Shown here: piece after piece, positions 1 to 14,827 of the stretch
How positions within the stretch are numbered: position 1 is the stretch's first letter
How the letters are laid out: every line of letters starts with the position of its first letter
From: Marchantia polymorpha subsp. ruderalis
Lineage: Eukaryota > Streptophyta > Marchantiopsida > Marchantiales > Marchantiaceae
Length of the DNA: 64,000 nt
NCBI GenBank assembly: GCA_037833965.1
Contig: AP031351.1
Coordinates: 1,872,501-1,936,500, forward strand
Direction of reading: 5' to 3'
Program-made: the position numbers and the translations under genes
The notes under the pieces: model-generated
The model's input: only the letters and a program-made list of their open reading frames with translations
Told to the model about the DNA's origin: nothing
Databases searched by the model: none

Positions 1-3000
1 TTCACATCACTTGCTTTACTTTTTATGTAATCAAAATCTCTTATACCTTTCATACATCAGTGCTGAAATTCGAAACATCTGAGCAGTGTATCATATTCTT
101 GATTTTTTTTTCGAACTTATTACAAACACGTAATTGAAAAACTATGTAATGTCAACAATTGAAACAACCTTTTAAATATATATTTGTTCTTTTTATGATG
201 TTTCAGAAAGCGTTAGAAAATAACTACATGTAACCCGAAAGCATTGAAATTGAAGGAATCCTGACTATGTGGTTTCGTCCTCCATTTGACCTCAACCATG
301 CACAAGAAAATTGCTATTTGTAAACTGCTGACAGATCTGAAGGATTGATCGAGTCCTCCGAGAAAGCGCGTGATGTGTTGATATGTACATTATCACAGAC
401 CAAAGTTCCAGCGTCCTGAGTACATTCCAAACATCGACACTCTCTCATCTTTCTATTTATCAAGCACTCTGTTGCAACTCAAACTCTTAAAACTGTACAA
501 GAATGCTGGATGAGCATTTCAGGTGGAAAACCTCGCGATTGATTACTCTGAATTCATAGGAGTGAGCTTAAATAATATTCATTCTCGGTTGTTGACGATT
601 GAAGCAAATAAGAGGTTTTGGTCTTTCCGCGAATTTACGAGAAGGCAAAGAATTCAGATTTCACTTTCGGGGGCACAAGTTTGAATCCTTACGCATGGAA
701 GGCATTGAATTACACCGTCCGACGAGGCCGAGAGAAGAGAGACCAGATTAGGTTTGAACAGTCTCGATAATAGATAGCTGGGCACATTCAAACCCTCGTG
801 AAAGACGAGGTGCACAAAATCCCTGCGCCTTCTTTCGCCGCTACATCCACTATGTCTCGCATTTGCAGCTTCATGGTCTGTGTGGTGTTCACACTCTTTC
901 TATGAGCACAAGATGGTAGCGTTTCTTCAAGTGAGTGCAATTCTTGAGTCGCATCGAGTAACGCGATCAGTTTGTTTTCAGCGGTGACACAACTTACTCT
1001 CTTCCTGAAGGGATAACAACCCCAGTTACTACGAGGGCAGGGGACATAGGAGAGTCGGAGTCCCGGGCGACTGGAGGAGAGCGTTTTTTGTCCCCAGCTT
1101 ACGTAAATGTGAGGTGTGCACTGATTTATTTAGGGCTTTAGTGAAAAAACGTTTAAAACTCCGGTTACGGGTATACGAGGGTTTAATTACTGAGTCGTTC
1201 TTGATCATTTCTCGGTGGGTGAAAGTAATTCAATTCTTCCTCTTTTGTTGTTCGAGATTTGAGGAGAGTATCTGTTGAATCTTTCTCTTGTTTTTTAAAA
1301 TCAAGATCAGTGTGGACCAGGATATGTTGGATAAGCATATAGAGAGACAGAACACTGGATGTCACTGACATCATCGAGTACGCAATGGTTTGAAGGCATA
1401 AGTCAAATCTTGGAAGGAGAAATAACTGATCCAGTGAGTTCAGCAGTGGCCCTGCTAATCTTCATGTTATCGATTTCATAATTCCTTCTCTCACGGCTTG
1501 ACACCTACAGACCCAAATTCTTCACCTGCACTGTCGCGACAATATGAAACAAGACAGTGGCTTCTTTCTTTGATGAGTTGGTAAAGTCTTATGTGGTGAT
1601 TTATGTGCCGTGTGATGTAACTGAGCCGAAGTGGACGATGGGAGTGATGTGAAAGGGACACAGTCAGCACTAACCTCTGGCGATTTTTCTCAACTGACAT
1701 AAAATTTTCCAATCCATCGGCGATCTTCAACCTCTGTAGCTTGTTAACTATTTCGTTCTTTGGTGAGAAGACTTAGAAAAGTTGTCCTGGGCTGGCGTCT
1801 TACACGACCTCCTCACATGCTCCCCTAGACAGACACTGCACGCTGCCTCTTGTTTGTCGAGTGTTCTCAATATCCACAATCTTCCCCGATATACTTCCCG
1901 TGCCAATTCAACGATTCTGCGTCCTATGATCTAGGTCGAGTGCAAGGGCGGTCCTCGGACGCTTACTGTTCCCTTGTCAAGTGTACCCTCCAATTCATGA
2001 GTTTGGATTGTCAATGGATACAGGTCCAGACAGGACAGGAGTAGATGTTGATTTGAGCCATTTTTTGCAACAGTATACACACTCCAACAATCCGTAACGA
2101 GGCGAAATTGACCAAAGGCTCGAACTTTCGCTCTGGATTACACGATTTGGAGTTGACTTCAGGTCGTGGAACGGAGGCAAACATCGCAGGTCTTGAGAAG
2201 TTATATCGAGGGAGTTGGTCCGTTGTTTGTGTCGCATGCAGTGAAATTTGGCTGGAGCAGAGACATCTTTTGCTCCAGAAGAAACCGCATGCGATCAACC
2301 GGCCCGTAGTAGTTTCTTTCTGTGAATCAAGTGTCTCCAACTTTGCCATGCATCTTAATCCCCGATGCAAGAACTAGAACAATTACCGATAGCCTTCGTC
2401 GATTGACGCCAAAAGCAAAAGGGTCTCCTCTTTTGCTCATCCGCCTCCTTTCCACTGCAAGAATGAGGATTTAAACTGTATACTGCTCAGATACTGGATC
2501 CTCAGTCCAGTCTCAAACTCAAATCGATGGGTTCGGTAAAGGTCGATACAGCTCAGCACATTGGAGTTTGACATAGATCCATCAATGAGATCCATATGGG
2601 GACAGCGGCCCTTCAGTTATTGCCACATTACAATGAAGTTCAGTCTCTGGCACGTGTTCCCAACCCTCACATGGCGAGGAGAATAAGGAATGAGGACGAA
2701 CGAGAATTAGGATGCGAAGAAGCAAAACGAGGTGCTATAAAACACGGGAGAAGAATCCTCCCGCAGCAAGGCCAGGTGGCGAACTCACGCATAGCATGGG
2801 ATCCTCTGCTGGAAGGACTTTTGTAGTCATGTGATGCATAAGAAGCTGATTCAATTGTCAAAGTCAGAAATTTCAGATGAAAAGCGTGTGTTCCGTGACA
2901 GACAAGGGAAACTCACGTTGATTCTTTGGCGACTGAAGAAATTAATGTCAGCTCTCACAGATTCGAGTCTAGTCAAGGTCGTTGTCGAATTGACGAGTTA

Positions 3001-6000
3001 CAGCTGTAGGAGACACGTTCGGTATCCCCTTGGTATCGACTTCATTTACCTTTCATTACACTAACGTCAAATGATAGAAGTACGTGCAAATCTGTAGCCC
3101 ATGTGACCAGAGAACAGAAGATGGAGAATCATCCTGCCCCGCACCTACACTGGGAACACAGGGAATCAAGCAAATTTAGTTTGGTATCATCGGTTTGTCG
3201 TTCAGTGTACGTCAAGTTGGTTTTCTTCCCCTCCTCTTGGGTTCGACTTGCAGAAGAGAACGACTTACAGAGTTTCACCAGCACGCCCTTTTCACCTCCT
3301 CTTCTATGGATCTCTGCTGGTTAGTTCCAGTCTATATATCTCTACTCCACTTTCATTGTGGTAGTTTTCTTGAGATTCTATCCTCTGGGCTGCTGTAAAT
3401 TTCCATCATCCTTGGTATGACTTACTGCTCGTGCAGACTTGGTTAAAATCTTTGTGAGAATTGATGGAGAACATGCTACTTTTTTGTCTACTTCTTTAAG
3501 TCGAAGCATGTTTCGTACCAGCTCTCTTGCAGACACCTCAAGCCACTGCATTGCCCTGGGAGGACGCAACAGGGTTCCGAGGTCACACACTAGAGTAACA
3601 TGCCACGACCACCACATTGAAGGCTGATGCAGCAATCCGTCCAGGGAGTTCATTTTTAGTAAAGAGTAATCCGGGATGGAACACTCAGAAGCTCAAAGTT
3701 ATAGTTGATTTTTTGGGGATTTGTTTACTGGACTATGACTACTGTGATCATTAATAGATATTTACTTGCTACTTATTGCAATAGAATAAATTGATCACTT
3801 ACAGTTTAGTGTTTTAAATACTGTGACTAGCAGATCTTGCAAGCAGCTGGAAGACCCATGTGGAGATATGCAGAGTTGGGAAACTACAGTATCAACTTTA
3901 TGGAGTTACATCTATCTGCGAGTATATCGCTTCAGTCCTAGTGAGATATGATAGCCCTGACCTTTATTCTCAAGTCATATCGTTTGTTCCTCTTTGTCCG
4001 TGGAGAGAATTTGTGTGTCTTGTTGGCTACATGAATGGAGTTTACCGGATTCAAGTTCACGATATTGACGTGACTGCCGCTTATTCGTCCATATTGTAAG
4101 GTCTATCAGATCTGTCGAGACCGAATGACGCCTTAGCCTTCACAGTGAAGGATCTCAAAGAAAGTGTCAACAACCCTTTATACGCAAAGGGTTGAAATGC
4201 AATCATGTCTTGGCTGCAGGAATAAGGTCATTTTACTTCCACATTCACGACAATGGTGAAGACTCCGGATAGCTCCTGCAAAAGGTTCACGTTCAGATCT
4301 CGTGCTTCCGGGCCGACCTTTATCGGATTGTCTGACTTCATTTCGAATCTCGAACAAAACTGAGCTGTGCTTTCTCCATTTCTGCCTTCGTCAGAATTGC
4401 TGAATTAGATGGAACTTTCAATTTAATTCCGATCAAAGATTACAAGAAACATTGCAAGAATTACAAAACCTTTCTTTCGGGGCAGTCACAAACTAAAGCA
4501 GTTCGCTCACAGATTCCATACACAAATTGTTTGGAGGATGTCTAGTCTCCTCATGGCGGGAGGAAACAGAAACTATTTTTCCATTAGCCCTGATCCTTAC
4601 ACCGTAATAACACAAAGAAGCTAAGGTTTTGGCCAGGTGTACAGGACGAGAAACGATGCACTGCCTATATGAGCGAAAATGGGAGTCATGTGGTTGGAAA
4701 CTTCGGGCATGACGATTTGTGTGCCTGTGACCTGCGGAGTATGGCCTGCTGCGTCCGTGTATCCATTTCGTCGACGGGTTGAATTTCTGGCATTTCAGCT
4801 GAAACGTTGCGAAGGTGACTTAAACTTGTGACCTGAGAATATGTATTATCTCGAGCTGACATATACTACCTACACTTATTCGCGTGTTTTAGGCCAAAAA
4901 GCAAGGGAGGATACAACAGCTAGATATGAGTTACAGCCAATTGATATTTTGTAGCTATATATTGTCGAGGTTTCGAGCTTTGAGAGCAAATGAAGAAGCC
5001 TATGTGGATTTGCACATCTGCACATGGTTTATGTCTAGATCAGGCTCCCATTGTAAGCACACAACTTCAGCAGCATCATACATGGTCCAAGCATTTTCTG
5101 AAGCATCCTTCTCCGCGATTTCATACGAAGTGAGGAGAACAATAACGTGATTTCAATTTTGAAAGAGTTAGATACAAATTTCCATGCCAGAGTACTTCAG
5201 GTGACTCAGATATCCAGGGTTTGGTGGTCAAAGCACTACACGGAGAATCTGCACTGCAGCGGATTAAAGTCTTCTTTGCTGATCACTGCACTAACTCGAG
5301 CTAAGTCATGGCTGCGGACTTGAAAAATCCCAATATTGATTCTGTTCTCTTGACATGCACGCAGAAGCAAATAACAGTGAAACGTGAGTGGGTTCTTTCA
5401 CTGGTCGTCAACAGCACGTACATAGCTAAGACGCAATTAACAATTTTTTCTTCAGTAGTCATTTCTTTTTCCTCTCGGGCTATGAACGATTTGTAACCTT
5501 CCTCTTTCCGACTTGCATTTGTCAACACTGTTGCAAGCTTTACGTTCCAACTCTTTCACGAACAGTCGAACATTTCTGCATAAGGTTTCAAGCCGCTTGC
5601 TACATTATCTTTGTAGAGTAATTTGGCTCCAGAATTGCAGAATCACTCTCTAACTCTTTTAGCTCTACTCTGCTGCAATTGTAAGTCGAACCCTACCGTG
5701 CATCCACGGATCTTTTGCAAGAATTCGTTGAAACTTCATGTTTTTTTAATCGAATGCCTGAATTATTTTCTTTTCTGGTGTCTGGTGCACAGAAGTTAAT
5801 GTTTTTTCAAGTGGACTCTCGAGGAAAATAAATGAATTGCAAAGTCTAACTACAGATTGCTGCATAATTCAGCATGTTCCCTGAGTTGTAAGAATGGTTT
5901 GTCATCGTGAAAGCAGGTATGCAGTACGAGCATTCAGTTCAAAATTATTGGTAGCCTAAAGCGTGCTTTTGGCCTTCAGACAAGACTAGAGTGAAAACCT

Positions 6001-6273
6001 TTTAACTTGGGGTTATCTACTGAAGTTTATGAAGTTACTATGTTTTGGCAACCATCGACACATAGCTCCTAGAATGAAATTTTACTCTGCAAATTTTCAT
6101 TGCGGGCTTTGATCAACAGCATGAAAGAAACTCAGTTACTAAGGTCGATATAGAAAAATGAAGACAGGTCTGGGACTACGTGTTACTGGGAAAAATCTGG
6201 GTAGAGATTTCCGTAGGAACGCTCTTGCTATAATCTGAAAGTAGAATGTTTCTCTTCGGCCTAAGCTTTTGTC
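1..6273. other. Gene-free stretch, moderate AT
   Basis: I see no recognisable gene, RNA or transposon domain here. Only short open frames without family motifs occur, scattered over both strands. One minus-strand frame at 3378-3653 has a protein-like charged segment (reading around VSARELVRNMLRLKEVDKK) but matches no family I know. The stretch could be intergenic DNA, decayed transposon or non-coding exons. Confidence 0.5.
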
Positions 6274-6332
6274 GCAATTAAATGATCCAAGAATTATCAC
6301 GACAAATGGTACTTCTTGGATCATTTAATTGC
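6274..6332. repeat. Perfect 20-bp inverted repeat (hairpin)
   Basis: The left arm at 6274-6293 and the right arm at 6313-6332 are exact reverse complements over 20 bp, separated by a 19-base loop. Pairing stops on both sides of the arms. It could be a small foldback or MITE remnant, or a short transcribed hairpin. No terminator role is expected in a nuclear plant context, and no target-site duplication is obvious. Confidence 0.85.
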
Positions 6333-6708
6333 TGCTCTACCGGGTATAGGTGTTCAGCAGCAATATAATGAGTCGAGGTTGCAGGCCACTGTTTCGACCG
6401 GGAGGATGTTGCCTCCACGAGGACTTGCGTTCGACTTTCTCCTCTGTGAAAATTGAAAGCCGCCTACCTTTCCAGGGTGAGGTGCGAGGAATTCTACATG
6501 TGGGTTATGAGTTAAAGGTGTCCACGATGATTCTAGATTAAGCATCCAGGACAGAGATGAAGAGTATGCGGCATGGCTTTTAGGGGTTTGAAAGGCCCGC
6601 GATTTGTTGGGTAACTGATTCTTCGAAGAAGAAATTCAGTGCGACAATCGACAATGCATGAAATCTGCCCCGTCCGGCTCCCAAGCGAAGATTCCTCCCT
6701 TTTTCTTT

Positions 6709-6709
6709 C

Positions 6710-6743
<34 letters not shown>
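6709..6743. repeat. CT/GA microsatellite
   Basis: An almost pure CT dinucleotide run with one CC interruption. It inflates open frames in the neighbourhood by encoding SLSLSL or RERERE strings. Confidence 0.9.
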
Positions 6744-7638
6744 ACCGGAGGGTCGTTCGATCGACGCCGAAACTGAGGACATCGAAATTGGGCTCCCGAA
6801 GCACGTAAAATATGATCTACCCTGCGTCCGATCGACTGGCTGCTCACAACAAACCTGCCGGCAGCGATGATCCAGCCGCTGTGTGATTCTGGGACATCTG
6901 CGAGGATCGCACCACGCCAGTGGCTGCAGGCCGAAACGTGCCTCGGCGTGGGCAGCATCCTGCGGTCCGCCCATCTCGAACGCGAGGCCGAATTCCGTGC
7001 TGCTCGTCGAGATTCCTTGTCCTACACGTTGCTCCGATTTCTCATCCACGGAGCGCTCGAAGGACTACTTCGGTGGGTACAGTAAATAAAGACGCGAACG
7101 TTACAGACATGCACAATATACAGAACATTCCGTTGCTCATGTGAATAGAGCTGTATCGCGGCGCCAACGTACAGCAGGATCGAGCCGCTGCTGCAGAGGT
7201 TTCGAGTTCACACACTCAGCGGCTCAGGTTCAAAAATAGCCCGCAGAGGCGTGTTGGAGCCTCAGTGCATCCACCTGAAGGGTGCTGACGCGGCATCCGA
7301 GCTGTCAAGGTCGAAGGAGATCCAGGTGGATGGGCGGGGATGAACTCTCGGACGAGGGCCGCTGCCACGACGAACTCTGACACGGCCTGCGAATCTGCGT
7401 CAGAACTAAATTCCTGAACATTCGACGACATATCGCTGTCGGCGTTGTCCAAAACCGGCAGTTCCATTCGCGGATGCTGCTCGTGGACGTAATTTCAGTA
7501 GAGCGGGTCAAAGGATTTGACGAAACAATTTGTTCTCCCGATACAGCACAAGATACACAGGCATCCGGATCGTATCGTATCTATGGCAACGATGGATGGA
7601 CAGATGAATGGTGGGATTGCGAGTGAAGGGGTGGGGGG

Positions 7639-7657
7639 GAGAGAGAGAGAGAGAGAG
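7639..7657. repeat. GA microsatellite
   Basis: A GA dinucleotide run directly after a G-rich stretch (7627-7638). Confidence 0.9.
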
Positions 7658-8619
7658 GGAGCGAGGAGTCGGTGACGTGACGGATGCTGAGTGGAGTAGT
7701 TGATACACAAATGCTGTACAGAAGAGCATACGAGCATAGAGAGTCGGTCATTTAATAAGCAGACAGAAAGAAGGGAAGAGTTACACAGTCGAGGATTTAA
7801 AACGAAGGCAGACAGACAGCTAGCGCGAGGTATCTAGCGGCCTGGTTCGAACATCGGCAGCAGCGATGGCGAGATCGCAGCATTGTGGTTGTAGAAGAAG
7901 TATCAGCAACAGCACCATGAGAATTACGACTGGCAGCTCACATCTATCTGTGTCCTTTTCACTCCGCTCACACAACATCAACGACAAAGCGAATCCAATG
8001 TGCACAGCCCGACGAGTGTTGCAACACCAGCTGTTATCGGTTGCATTAGCATGACGACGACGACTCCGGGCAGCTCACAGCCATCTGTGTCCTTTCATAC
8101 GCTACGGCTTCTCATTACTTCCTCCCCTCTCGGACCAACAACAAACTCATGCATAGACAGGATCCAATGCCCCCCAGCCTCTTGCGTTGACGGTCCTTGG
8201 GACCCCCCTCCCCTCTCCTCTCCCTCTCCTCTCCTCTCTTGCTTTCTTGCTTTCTTGCTCGGGCCCAACGAACAGCGCACAGTCGGGCCCACTGGGTAAC
8301 TCGGGTTACATGCTGGACCGGGGTGGGGTTAGAAGTCTGTCGTCACCGTCGGACGTATTTCATGACGAGAAAGGTATTTCCGTCCTCCGTTGCGGTACCC
8401 GTAGCGGAGTTCGACAAGGAGACGGAGCGGAGAAAGTTCTGTCTGGCGTTCGCGTACCGGCGAAGCGCCTCGAGATTTCTCGGGACCGGTCGGCGGGTTC
8501 TGCTCATCATGCACTTCATGTGGAGTTTTGTTTTTTCCTTTTACCTGCTCAATTGGGCTCTAGTGTTTAAAGCGGCCTTTTTCTTATTCTATATTTTCCC
8601 AAATCAGTAATTCGTTTCA

Positions 8620-11600
8620 TTAAGAAGCGAGCCCCGCAGATTTCGACATCAGCGCTAACCGCCTTCTCGCAGCAACAAGCCTGTGGTTCTTTTGATTTAT
8701 TGGAATACTGGCCGACATGGTTGGGACATATTCCTTCTTAACCTAGGGTCAGGGTAAGATGCGAGTCCCTTCAAGTTGGTTAGTTCCCCATCCTTCTGGT
8801 TAGATTAGTTTCTGTGCCCACTCTCCTTTTGGTTGTTTCCTACATTTCACAAGAAAAACATGCCTCACGAAGATGATCATCTCTCCGGCACCCACCTCCC
8901 GGCTAACACACGAAAATACAACACAATACGGTTAGGATGCTGCCTCGCAACGTTTTCTTCCTTCATTTGGAAGCAACGAAGTGCATAAACACGTCGTTGA
9001 AGTCGCGACTCATGAACAAATGGCAGTACGGCTTTATCGGTATTTGAGGTCTCCCACGGGAATACCTGACAATAATTAATGTCTTATGACAACTCCCCAC
9101 GTGAGAATCGTCAAGAAATTAGCTTTATTCTGCATCGGGATTTTCCGGTCAAGTCTGCCTTTCTCAAAAAAATTCCTTCTTGGTTTATTTTCCTTTCTTT
9201 CTTTCCTGTATGGCCTTCTGCCAAGTAAATTACTAGCACTTTCAGCCGTTATGTACACTTCACCTTAAAATAATTTTAAATTCAATATAAGTCAGAAAAG
9301 AGCATTCCAATTTCGAAATAGTCAGAAAACTCTTCGTGTATGAGAAAAGTGGGCGAAGAATTTTAAATGCATATATTATTTCAGTAATTTAATAACATAA
9401 AAGGTAAACTGTGCAAGAATAAGGCAAAAGTTATGGAAATATACTATCAAGTCCTATAATATGACATCTCATCAAATCTACAGAATTAGATTTTGATATG
9501 TTTACGAAGCAGTTTGGAAAAACTGCAAAAAAGTATATTTTATTTCAAGTCTGCTGTGCTAATGTAGGCTGCTGGATTTCATAAAATTATAAAAAGCCCT
9601 AGCCATTGTGATAAAAAATTCAAAATATTCACATCAGACTCAGCACAAAAAGTTCATGTCTTTCATTTCAATGAGTCTACTTGCACATAAGAAGAAAAAC
9701 TTCTTTAATCAAAAACCTATAGCAAAGCGGAGAATTCAATCCTCGGCTTTACAATTTGTCTTTTTTGGATTTGATAAATACATGCTCATTGTGGACATTA
9801 GAAAAATGTTGGATTCAGTCTAAATCACAACACTTTTTCCCTTCTAAAAACATGTCTTGAAAATCAAGATTTATCCATGACACGCATCAAATAAAGCTGA
9901 TAAAGATAAAAATGCGGAACTAAAATTTGAGCCTTATAGTTCTTTATGTTGAATCTTTCAGATAATTTTTAACTACACTTATCTTGATCATAAATCTCAT
10001 TTTCAAGTCTATTTTTGGAAAAAATTTGATACTAGATTTTTAATCATTAAATTTGAAAATAAATGGAAATTTTAAATTTACAAATAATTATAAGTTTGAA
10101 AGCTGTCATATCATGCACATAAATACCAGAATATTCAAAAAAATTCATATTTTTCCTTTTTTATGCATGTAATTATCAAACAAAGACCACGTTTGATTAA
10201 TATTTTTAGTATTTAATGGAGAAAATGTATGTAAAGCTTGATCAATTAACCATGTTTTTTTGTTGCTACAATAAACATTAAGTAAATCATTCACTAAGAG
10301 ATGTGAATCATATAATATTTTGATGAGAATACATTTATATTTTGAATAAACTAATTGTTTTATGGTTTTATATTACAACTTGGACCTGACTTACTGAATT
10401 TGACTAGAAGTTAAAAGTTAAAAAATAGTTTAACACAAATTCGAAATTTTCATCAATAAATCAAAATATTCAAATTGTGAAATAATAGAGATTTTTATAC
10501 ACATGACTATATACATATTGGAGCAACAAAATAAAAATGATAAAAATCACTTTGATTTAAATTTTATAGTTAATAAAACCGTGAATTTATAATATTTTCA
10601 AAATATATTGAAATGAAAAAATATTTATGATTTTATTTGCATATTAAATCCAATAATAGGATTTAAAATTAAATGCGACATAGAATTAATATCATCTCAA
10701 GTCATCAAAAGTAAAAAAAAAACATATTTTTTTAAGAAAAATGAGTTTGATTTTATATGTAAACTTTAAAAAAATATTAAGAATTCAATGAAATGTAATG
10801 AAAACTTGTATTGGCATTTTTTTTAAAAAAGAAAGTTTCAAAATTTACATTGCATTTGAATTAATTGTGTTTCAGTTTTTAAACTCTTCAAAATGTCAAA
10901 GTTGCATAAAAATTTATAGGATTGATGAATTGTTTTAATATAAATACTAAGTGCATAATATTGATTTCAATTTTTATTTTATAATCAATTAAATTATTAA
11001 AAACCTTAAAATTGGTCATATTCTAATAATTATCCATTATATAAAATTATAATCACAAAACATTTAAAATCATAAAAAGGGGAAAAATCCATGCTTTAAA
11101 ATATAATATTTATGTCAAAATAAATATTCAAAATGTTCCATATGTTCAATCAAAATGTTAAAATGTTCACTAAAATCTTAATTAACAGATAGAACAAGTA
11201 TTTCATTGTTTGAACCATCAATAATGTCAAGTTTTAACTATTATATATATTTATTATATTATATTTCTAAAGATAAATCAAACATGAATATTTTTACATA
11301 TCAAATCAAATTCTTATTAATGAAAAAAAATTCATCAATAATAAGAGCCTAAATTTTTAAATAATCTATGATTCATTTTGTTTATGATTTACAATTATGA
11401 GTTATGTTTTTTTTTCAAATTGATAAAAATGAATCTTGTTAAAAAAATAAATAAATGATCTCGGTCACAATAGATTCAAATTGGCAGCAAGAAAAATCAA
11501 AATTTGAACCGTACAGTAGCTTTTTTCTTTAATATGATTTAGCCTAAAATTTTGAATTGAAGAACAATGTGTTCATTGATTTACAGTTGTCAACAAAATC

Positions 11601-13735
11601 TCTTGTTGGATTTGATGATCTTCAATATATTATTTATTTGTAGAATCCAAGTCATTTTTACGTAAAAATTTGGATAACTCAATGAATAGAATATATAATT
11701 CTCAACTGCAAGGTTAGTCTTTTGATTTTACATATACACGTTTTGATTATTTTCTTCCCATAATCAATTAGTTTTGATTTGTTCAAAAAAAAAATATGAT
11801 TAATGAATCTTTTTTTACAAATGACCATCATTTTTAGACTAATGAAACTCATTTCAAATTAAAACTATTTTGGCCAATATCATATAGTTTTGATTTGTTT
11901 TAACAAGATTAATTTTATTTTTAAATTTTTTTCATAAAACTCAATTTCTATTTAAAAAAATTTCATCTTATTTTTTAACTATCTTGATGATGATTTTTTT
12001 GATTTGATTCGTTCAATCCAGAATCATTTTATTTTGAAATAATTTTAAATGAGCGTGCAATTTCTAATTGCAAAATCTTTGGTTTCTTTGGTTTTATAAG
12101 ATTCTAGAAAAAACCCATTTTATTTTTTATTTTTAATATATATTATTTTTTCTATAAATAAAAAGCTCCTCAATCTTATAGATTTTGTCTTATAATATAA
12201 TTCTAATTTTAACATAAAAATTATTTTTATTTTGATATTTTGAAATAAATTAGAAAAATCCTTTTAAAATTTTTGTGCGCTATGCTCAATGATCATTAAA
12301 AATGCTGAATAGATGTTGTATTGAAGTTATTTTCAATGAAAATGATCAACAATGTTGACGTTTTGTCAAAGGAAAATGATGTGACTCATGCTAGAGCTGA
12401 CAAATTTATTTTGATAAAAAGGAATTTGCAACAATAAAGGTTTAAAAAAGGAAACATATTTTTTTTTAAGTTTTTCAAAAATATAAAAGAAAATTAAGAA
12501 ATTTGAAAAATAGATGTGTCAAAAAAAATTTAGATTGTTTTTTTGACCTTTTATTTCAATCATTTTTTACTGAGCATTTAACAGTAAATATAATTTTCTG
12601 AACTTTATTGTTACAAATACTTTTACTCACCAATTTTTTTTTAAAAGTTGCCATAATTTTATAATTTTTTTTGAAATGAGTGTTATTTTGAAAAAATATC
12701 AAAGATCATTGTAAAAAATAAATGAAATAAAAAATTGTAGTTTGAACAAATCAAAGTAATTATAGAAAAGATACTATATATTGATATACCAAATTTTTCA
12801 AAAAAAAAATTAAAAATCATTCTATGAGCTATTGATCATTAAGATCTAGAACAAGATATTAAATGTTCTTTGAATGAATCAAAGTTTTCATTGTTTGCAG
12901 TAAAACATTAACATTTGAATATAATTACTTCATACAAGTTTCAAGAAAAAAATTATTTTTTTTGCATGAGAAAATAGATAAAAAAATATTTTTATATACT
13001 AATGCTAGATTTTACATAATAGAAATTATTCATTTTTTAATGAAAAATTAATAAAATTTGAAAACTGAAAATAAATAGTTTTTTGTGGTTCTGTAAAACA
13101 TTATGACAAATTTATAATGAAATTTATTTTAAAAAATCAGCAACCTTTTTGAATTTTTTAAAATTTTAGTTGTAAAATATGAATATTAAGATTAATTCTT
13201 TAAAATTTGATAAATATATATAATGAAGATCTAAGTTATTGATTAATAATAATAAATATTATATTATAAATACTCTTGATTTGTGAAAAATTGTAAAAAC
13301 TTGAATGTAAAAATTTAAATTGTTATTTATTCAGAAAAAATATGTTATGCAAATATGAAAACTTAGTCAATCTGAAATGATAAAATAAAATTTGCGTACA
13401 TTTGCATACAAGAAGTTAAGTACAGTATTTTTATTATTTTTTCTTTTAAACTTGATTTAATTTTATCACTTTGCACGCAAGAAAAAAAATTCAGATATAA
13501 AATTTCGTTCAAAAAAATAAAATAAAAAATTTTAATTAATTGGGTTTAATTTATAGGAATTAAGTTACTATTTAAAAAATAATTTAAATAATAAGTAGAA
13601 ATGTGTAAGTCATATTTGATTCATCATTGTGTAAATCTACAGTAAAAAATGCAACAATAGAAAACCAAAAAGCACCATACAAAACGACACCTAAAAACCA
13701 AGATTGCTCACAAAAACACCAACATTAATTAAGTT
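8620..13735. other. AT-rich gene desert
   Basis: From about 9270 the sequence is strongly AT-rich with many A and T homopolymers and almost no long open frames. I recognise no gene or transposon domain. Its right end abuts the Copia relic, so part of it may be old LTR or nested transposon DNA that has decayed beyond recognition. Confidence 0.6.
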
Positions 13736-14554
13736 GCAAGGATGAAATAACACTCGCGATCTATTATTTATAGTGGTAGTTAATCTAAGCAAGGTTGACT
13801 TAACAAATTAGAGTTAATCCAAAATTGGAGTTAAGCTTAACTATCTTCACCTTAATTTATGTTGAGAAAATAATAAACTTTGTAACCTATATAATTATTC
13901 AATGGGAAGTTTTAGAAATAACCTAACAAAACGTATGCCTTTCAACTAGAGTTAACTAAAACCAAGTCGTAGCTAGAACATTATAGAGTAATAATATATA
14001 GAATTAATTGAAATGCTAGTGCACTCTATTTATGCTCCTCATGCAAAATTGGTATAGCAGTATAATGTTTTTTGAAAATTTCCATAACAATAACTCTAGT
14101 CAACACAACAACTGGATTGAATTTACCATCAATTTTGACCAGCTTATTCATTTTATTAATAACTGCATGTTTGATAAAATGATATCGATGTGATTCACTT
14201 TGCTATCCATCATTTGATCTGCAGCAAGATGAAAATTGACAACGCCATTTTTCAATCACATTTTATTGATAAACTTATCTAAACAAATTGTTTGCTTTGC
14301 CGTTTCTGCTGTCACTACATACTTAGCTGTTGTTGTAGACAAAACTACGCAGTTTTGCAAGATGAATTTCTAACTCATGCAACCACCATCAAGTGTAAAC
14401 AAATATCAAATTGTAGATATACTCTAGTCAAGATGTTGTTCATTATCAACATCATCATAGCATAACAAGAATTTGATGTTGTGAAAAAACCATAAAACAA
14501 TAAATCATAATACTTAGTACTCTTCAAATACTTAAAAATCCATTTCACTTTTTT

Positions 14555-14821
14555 CTAATGAACATTCTCTGGATTCAACATGTCGTTGCTTACCTTGTCC
14601 AATTCTAGAGCAATATTAGGCCTTGTACATATCATCAAATACATGAGACTATCCACAGCTTTGTTATAGTAAACACATGGCATTTTTTCTTTCTCAATGC
14701 CATCAGTTGAACATTGAGCTACGAAAAGTTTAAAATTTGCTGCCCAAGAAATACATACTCCTTTAGAGTTTGTAATGTTCAACTTGTCAAGTATACATTG
14801 AATGAACATGACTTGATTCAT
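14555..14821 (-). pseudogene. Copia RT/RNase H connection fragment
   Basis: An open piece of 88 codons starts just after the RT fragment and ends with VDSLMYLMICTRPNIALELDKVSND, the well-known Copia segment between RT and RNase H (family form: VGSLMYAMLCTRPDIAYAV). Downstream in broken frames come WIFKYLKSTKYY and an RNase H tail reaching about 14.05 kb. It is part of the same dead element. Confidence 0.85.
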
Positions 14822-14827
14822 CCATTA

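Larger units (their letters stand above)
6500..8620. other. GC-richer island with CT/GA microsatellites, no recognised gene
   Basis: Composition rises clearly above the flanks. The stretch carries a CT run at about 6709-6743 and a GA run at about 7639-7657. Several open frames of 60-140 codons overlap on both strands, which is what GC-rich non-coding DNA gives, and none shows a known domain. In this window such microsatellite-rich DNA also lies upstream of the two real genes, so this may be promoter or leader DNA of an unrecognised transcript. Confidence 0.4.

Noticed and set aside
3378..3653. 91-codon minus frame with a helical-looking segment
   Set aside because: No family match and no continuation in neighbouring frames; too little to call a gene, noted only in the regional entry.
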